This document shows, one piece after another, positions 60,282-64,000 of a DNA stretch of 64,000 nt. The position numbers and the translations under genes were made by a program. Each line of letters starts with the position of its first letter. Position 1 is the stretch's first letter. The DNA is from Bacillota bacterium (GTDB taxonomy: Bacteria; Bacillota; Clostridia; Oscillospirales; Ruminococcaceae): contig JAEWLW010000065.1 in assembly GCA_023457355.1 (NCBI GenBank), positions 1 through 64,000 on the forward strand, in the 5' to 3' direction. The notes beneath the pieces were generated by a model that ran no database searches, was not told the origin of the DNA, and saw nothing but the letters and a program-made list of their open reading frames with translations.

Positions 60282-61346
60282 TTATTTCATGTCCAGAATT
60301 TTCTGATACAGCTCTGCCTGGTCGGCGGTGCTGCTCTTAATGATATCCTGGCAGGCCGTGGCCCACTCGCTGTTGTCGGGAACATCAATAACGTTGATAC
60401 CGTCAGCTTTGAGCGAATCAAGCACTTCGTTTTCCTTCGTCTCGGAGAGGTTTGCGTTAAAGTCCTGCGCATAGGCGCCCGCTTCCATCAGAACATCCTG
60501 CTGCGCCTTGGTCAGCTTATTCCACGCCTTGTCGCTGATGATGACCTGAATCGCGCCCAGCGTGTGGCCGTCCAAAATCAGGGTGGGGGCAACTTCCTGG
60601 AAAGCGTTGGATTTATAGTTGGCAATGGGCTGCTCGGCGCCGTCAACAACGCCGGTCTGCAGCGCAGAATAAAGTTCAGTGAACGAAACGACGGTGGGGC
60701 TGGCGCCCAGACCTTCAACCATGCCGTTCATAACAGGGTCGTTGGAAACGCGCAATTTCATGCCGGCGAGATCTTTCATGCCGGTGATGGGCTTAACGGT
60801 GAAGAAATGGCGGAAACCCTCTTCGCCGTAGAAGATGCCGCGCACACCCAGGCCCAGCTCCTGCGGTTCATTGAGGAACTCGGGTGCCAGATCGCTATTG
60901 GCAAAGTTCCAGAAGTGTTTGCGGTTGACAAAGGTGTAAGGAATGGACAAAAGCTTCGACTTCTGAGCACCGTAGCTGGTGAGTGCGAAAGCGGAAATAC
61001 GGGACATATCAATGGTATCGCCGCCGCCAAGCATCGAATCAAGTACGTCGTTTTCGGAACCGAGAACGCCGCTTGCCTGAATGTCGATGGTGATGGAACC
61101 GCCCGAAAGCTCTTCCACTTTCTCTTTAAACGCCGTGTCGGTCTGGCCGACAATGGTATCAAGCGGGTTAACCTCAGCATAAGTAAGGGTAACCTTAGGG
61201 TCGTTGGCGACGCCGCCCGCTGCGGACTCAGGTGCGCTGGACGGGGCAGGTGCCGAAGATGCCGGCGCCGAAGAGGTACCGCCACAAGCCGCCAGGCTGA
61301 GTATCATGGTTGCCGCAAGCAGAGCGGAAGTCAGTTTCATTTTCAT
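60282..61346 (-). CDS. TRAP transporter substrate-binding lipoprotein (DctP)
   Basis: A 354-residue DctP-type binding protein. Signal peptide at residues 1-21 with lipobox LAAC, then a Ser/Ala/Pro linker to about residue 48. KLRVSNDPVMNGMVEGLGA (near 205) contains the conserved Arg that binds a carboxylate, and ALQTGVVDGAEQPIANY (near 237) is the family signature. It captures the acidic sugar outside the cell. It is the first gene of the cluster, with AGGAGGAAG before the ATG and a GntR-type operator 84 bases upstream. Confidence 0.95.
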   Translation of the reverse strand: MKMKLTSALLAATMILSLAACGGTSSAPASSAPAPSSAPESAAGGVANDPKVTLTYAEVNPLDTIVGQTDTAFKEKVEELSGGSITIDIQASGVLGSENDVLDSMLGGGDTIDMSRISAFALTSYGAQKSKLLSIPYTFVNRKHFWNFANSDLAPEFLNEPQELGLGVRGIFYGEEGFRHFFTVKPITGMKDLAGMKLRVSNDPVMNGMVEGLGASPTVVSFTELYSALQTGVVDGAEQPIANYKSNAFQEVAPTLILDGHTLGAIQVIISDKAWNKLTKAQQDVLMEAGAYAQDFNANLSETKENEVLDSLKADGINVIDVPDNSEWATACQDIIKSSTADQAELYQKILDMK

Positions 61347-61429
61347 TCTTTCTTCCTCCTATTCAAGTTTGGAACTGTAATGCAGGTTTCAGTGCTCTTT
61401 AAATGTAACACATCGCCTCACATTTCGTC

Positions 61430-61445
61430 TACTAGTATACTAGTA
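61430..61445. promoter_or_regulatory. GntR operator, site 2 (dctP upstream)
   Basis: A perfect 16-base palindrome, TACTAGTATACTAGTA. On the minus strand the internal TATACT could itself be the -10 box, so binding would block RNA polymerase. Confidence 0.75.
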
Positions 61446-61715
61446 AAAAAACGGCTGATGTTTTTGTTTAAAACGCCATTTCATCGTGTGATCTCTTGCT
61501 TAATTTAATTTTAATTGTACAATAGTAGTGATTATTGAAGTGAATTATTGAACAATTTATTTACGTATCAACAAAGCACTATATTTTATAAAGCCAGCGC
61601 ATTAAAGGGATTATTCTTCTAAAATTCATTATAATCAGCCATTTAAACGCCAATTTCGCGGAAATTTGATATCAAATATTGAAACCACTATTCAGTGAAG
61701 AGAAAGGTTCTATTT

Positions 61716-62273
61716 ATGAAAAAAGCCTCTTTTGACATACCCGTCAAGGTAGACGGGGACATTTTTAAACACTTTGCATGGTTTGATACCTTTCTCCGGC
61801 AACGCCGTTGGGTGTCCCCGGCCCTCTTCGCGGGCATTATGATTTTTTTCTCATTCATCGCCTTCTCCCGGGTGGGCAAGTCCCAACAGGCCGCCCTGAT
61901 TGGTAGTGTGCTGCTGGGCGTGGGCTTACTATTGCCGACCGTCTATTTTTTAAGCTTTCATTTATCGGTTAGAACACAGATTAAAAAACTTGGCCTGACA
62001 ACCCCCCGGCATGTCTACACATTGGAATTAGACGGCGAAACAGGTGTGATGGCTTCTACCGAAAAGGAAAAAACAGCTTTTTGCTGGCATGAATTGTTTG
62101 CTGCTTATCGCACAAATCGCGCCATCTATTTATATGCCACCCCGCGTCGTGCCTACTTGCTGCCCAACGGACAGATTCCGACGGGCCCGGACACCCTTTG
62201 GGCCTTTTTAACAACCGTTATGTCGCCCGCGCAGCTGCATGACCGCCGGAACCGGCAGAAATACGCAACCTGA
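61716..62273 (+). CDS. Membrane protein with a YcxB-like C-terminal domain
   Basis: A 185-residue protein with two membrane segments (about residues 33-53 and 62-84) and a C-terminal soluble part resembling YcxB-like domains: VYTLELDGETGVMASTE, then FCWHELFAAYRTNRAIYLY (about 117-135) and a P-R-R-A-Y-L-L-P element. Function unknown. I chose ATG 61716 behind GAAAGG over the GTG at 61695. It lies between dctP and eda and has no evident tie to uronate use. Confidence 0.7.
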   Translation: MKKASFDIPVKVDGDIFKHFAWFDTFLRQRRWVSPALFAGIMIFFSFIAFSRVGKSQQAALIGSVLLGVGLLLPTVYFLSFHLSVRTQIKKLGLTTPRHVYTLELDGETGVMASTEKEKTAFCWHELFAAYRTNRAIYLYATPRRAYLLPNGQIPTGPDTLWAFLTTVMSPAQLHDRRNRQKYAT

Positions 62274-62345
62274 ATCTTTATTAATTCTTAGCATCTTCAA
62301 GCAAAGTATACAAAATTGGCGGCATAAATTTTGTTGCAACTTGTC

Positions 62346-62373
62346 TTGAATTCTAGTATACAAGTTATATAAT
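62346..62373 (+). promoter_or_regulatory. eda-kdgK promoter with GntR operator, site 3
   Basis: TTGAAT (62346-62351), 16 bases, TATAAT (62368-62373). CTAGTATACAAG at 62353-62364 sits between the two boxes, an ideal repressor position. It matches the CTAGTATACTAG sites at ten of twelve bases. Confidence 0.75.
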
Positions 62374-62438
62374 AAAAGCAATTGCATAAAACCCGTAACG
62401 GAAACTTTATGGTTTTGAATAGTAGGAGGTAAGTCGTA

Positions 62439-63401
62439 ATGAACGAAATTATCGAGCGCGTGTCAAACATCGGCATTATACCGGTCATCGCCATTGAGGA
62501 CGCCGCAAAAGCGGTTCCGCTGGCAAAAGCTTTGGTAGCCGGCGGCCTGCCCGCGGCCGAGGTCACTTTCCGCACCGCTGCTGCCGAAGAAGCCATGCGC
62601 GCCATTGTCAAAGAGGTTCCCGAAATGCTGGTTGGCGCCGGCACCGTACTGACGCCCGAACAGGCCGACCGTGCACTGGCCGCCGGTGCCAAATTTATTG
62701 TAACGCCCGGCTTTAATCCTGAAATGGTCAAATATGTCCTTTCGAAGGGCGGATTAATTATGCCCGGTACCGCGACACCCGGCGAGATGGAACAGGCCAT
62801 GAGTTTGGGGTTGACGGCGGTTAAATTCTTCCCCGCTGAACAGAACGGCGGTGTGGCCACCCTGAAGGCAGTCGCCGGCCCTTACAGAAACTTAAAGTGG
62901 ATGCCCACCGGCGGCGTCAACACCAAAAACCTCATGGATTACCTGTCGTTCAACCAGATTTTGGCCTGCGGCGGCACCTGGATGGTCAAAAAAGAGCTGA
63001 TTGAAGCTGAAAGCTGGGACGAAATTACCCGCATCTCCCGCGAGGCGGTCAAGACGATGCTCGGCTTTACGCTGGGACATGTCGGCATCAACTGCGAAAA
63101 CGAAGAAGCGGCTCAAAAAACCGCCAAAACGCTGTGTACACTCTTTGGTCTGGAGTATAAGCCGGGCAACAGTTCCATCTTTGCGGGTGCGGCGGTAGAA
63201 TGCATGAAGCAGCCGTTCCTTGGCGCCTACGGCCATATCGCCATCGCCACAAACTCTGTGCCGCGCGCCATGTACCATCTGGGGCTTCAGGGCATCGCCT
63301 TTGATGAATCCACCCTGAAGACGGACGCCAAGGGCACTCCAAAGGCCATTTATCTCAGGGATGAGATCGGCGGCTTCGCTATTCATCTCGTACATAAATA
63401 A
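62439..63401 (+). CDS. KDPG/KHG aldolase fused to a C-terminal VOC domain
   Basis: A 320-residue fusion. Residues 1 to about 208 are a class I 2-keto-3-deoxy-6-phosphogluconate aldolase: GIIPVIAIEDA, the Glu in AEVTFRT (about 40), GAGTVLTPEQ (about 67) and the Schiff-base Lys in LTAVKFFPAE (about 133). From about residue 212 a VOC/glyoxalase-like domain follows: LGHVGINCENEEAAQKTA, then GAYGHIAIATNS and EIGGFAIHLV at the end. The aldolase splits KDPG into pyruvate and glyceraldehyde-3-phosphate. The role of the VOC part is unknown. AGGAGGT precedes the ATG and kdgK follows after 12 bases. Confidence 0.92.
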   Translation: MNEIIERVSNIGIIPVIAIEDAAKAVPLAKALVAGGLPAAEVTFRTAAAEEAMRAIVKEVPEMLVGAGTVLTPEQADRALAAGAKFIVTPGFNPEMVKYVLSKGGLIMPGTATPGEMEQAMSLGLTAVKFFPAEQNGGVATLKAVAGPYRNLKWMPTGGVNTKNLMDYLSFNQILACGGTWMVKKELIEAESWDEITRISREAVKTMLGFTLGHVGINCENEEAAQKTAKTLCTLFGLEYKPGNSSIFAGAAVECMKQPFLGAYGHIAIATNSVPRAMYHLGLQGIAFDESTLKTDAKGTPKAIYLRDEIGGFAIHLVHK

Positions 63402-63413
63402 GGAGGAACCGAC

Positions 63414-64000
63414 ATGAGCAAGCGTGTTATTACTTTCGGCGAAATTATGTTGCGTTTAGCCCCCAACGGCTATTATCGCTTCTTTCAGGATGACCAGCTT
63501 CAGGCGACCTTTGGCGGCGGCGAGGCCAATGTGGCCGTCTCGCTGGCCAACTACGGCATGGATGCCGCTTTTGTCACCAAGCTGCCCGCCCACGCCATCG
63601 GCCAGGGCGCGGTGAACACCCTGCGCGGACTTGGGGTGGATACCGGCAGGATTGTGCGCGGCGGCCACAGGGTCGGCATCTACTTCCTTGAAAAGGGGGC
63701 TTCCCAGCGCGGCAGCGTCGCCATTTACGACCGCGCCCACTCCGCCATCCAGGAGGCGCAATCCGCCGACTTTGACTGGGATGCCATCTTTGAGGGCGCC
63801 GACTGGTTCCACTTCACCGGCATCACCCCGGCGCTGGGCCCGAACCTCGTTGAGATATGTCTGGAAGCCTGCAAAGCTGCCAGAGCCAAGGGCATCACCG
63901 TCTCCTGCGATTTAAACTACCGTGGCAAGCTGTGGACCCGCGCACAGGCGCGTGAGGCCATGACCGAACTGTGCCAGTATGTCGATGTCTGCATCTCCAA
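63414..64000 (+). CDS. kdgK: 2-keto-3-deoxygluconate kinase, PfkB family (cut by window end)
   Basis: The first 195 residues of a ribokinase/PfkB sugar kinase, open to the window edge. It begins ITFGEIMLRLAPNGYYRFFQ (about residues 6-25), then TFGGGEANVAVSLANYG (about 32-48), the PfkB N-terminal substrate motif. SCDLNYRGKLW (about 164-174) is typical of KDG kinases. The catalytic GAGD motif lies beyond the end. Position right after the KDPG aldolase supports phosphorylation of KDG to KDPG. AAGGAGG precedes the ATG at 63414. Confidence 0.92.
   Translation, partial: MSKRVITFGEIMLRLAPNGYYRFFQDDQLQATFGGGEANVAVSLANYGMDAAFVTKLPAHAIGQGAVNTLRGLGVDTGRIVRGGHRVGIYFLEKGASQRGSVAIYDRAHSAIQEAQSADFDWDAIFEGADWFHFTGITPALGPNLVEICLEACKAARAKGITVSCDLNYRGKLWTRAQAREAMTELCQYVDVCIS

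Noticed and set aside
1..64000. CRISPR arrays, prophage or transposon-encoded systems
   Set aside because: No regularly spaced direct repeats, cas genes, integrase, transposase or phage structural genes were seen. The repeats present are dispersed and non-coding.

Overview
The window looks like part of the chromosome of an anaerobic, spore-forming Clostridia member, probably in the Oscillospirales. The evidence is an alpha/beta-type small acid-soluble spore protein, dipicolinate synthase DpaA/DpaB, a nine-gene V-type ATPase, TRAP uronate uptake, consensus sigma-A promoters with strong Shine-Dalgarno sites, and GC-rich coding with AT-rich spacers. The taxonomic placement is inference. No rRNA, CRISPR array, transposase or prophage was seen.

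Layout. 0-16 kb is housekeeping and accessory genes: AI-2E-type exporter, ABC-F ATPase, AEC carrier, RlmD-type 23S rRNA methyltransferase, a GFA-family gene apparently inserted at the rlmD 3' end, 3-methyladenine glycosylase, a Mef-like MFS pump behind a leader-peptide attenuator, a frameshifted diguanylate cyclase, nitroreductase, VOC, NERD, and a MarR/GNAT pair. 15.8-24.5 kb is the V-ATPase operon (G/H-I-K-E-C-F-A-B-D, minus strand); its K subunit carries the Na+-ligand residues known from Enterococcus NtpK. 25-31 kb holds a SASP gene, galE, an MBL-fold hydrolase, tRNA-Gln(CTG) and an ABC exporter. 31.6-39 kb is a divergent locus: an amino-acid ABC transporter plus a URO-D-family protein on minus, facing rrf2, a cystathionine-lyase-type gene and a PatB/MalY-type gene on plus, suggesting sulfur amino acid metabolism. 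39-50 kb holds asnB, dpaAB, Nudix, YciI, HD, a chemoreceptor, DUF2200 and an esterase, with spacers rich in dispersed repeats and one decayed repeat-protein gene.

50.7-64 kb is a uronate catabolic island. KduI and KduD (with a cupin, facing a LacI regulator) turn unsaturated-uronate products into 2-keto-3-deoxygluconate (KDG). A TRAP transporter (DctPQM) imports the substrate. UxuB and UxuA convert fructuronate via mannonate to KDG. KdgK (cut by the window end) and an Eda aldolase with an unusual C-terminal VOC domain take KDG to pyruvate and glyceraldehyde-3-phosphate. A GntR/FadR-type regulator probably controls the TRAP-uxu and eda-kdgK arms through a shared palindrome, CTAGTATACTAG, found at three places.

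The least explained features are (i) a dispersed intergenic repeat, R1, in three copies, all in tail-to-tail spacers, with a hairpin whose arms co-vary between copies; (ii) a second repeat, R2, also found inside one R1 copy; (iii) a complete ribosome-type attenuator before the MFS pump; (iv) a repeat-protein pseudogene visible only by reading through stops; and (v) several single-base gene disruptions that are either real decay or assembly errors.
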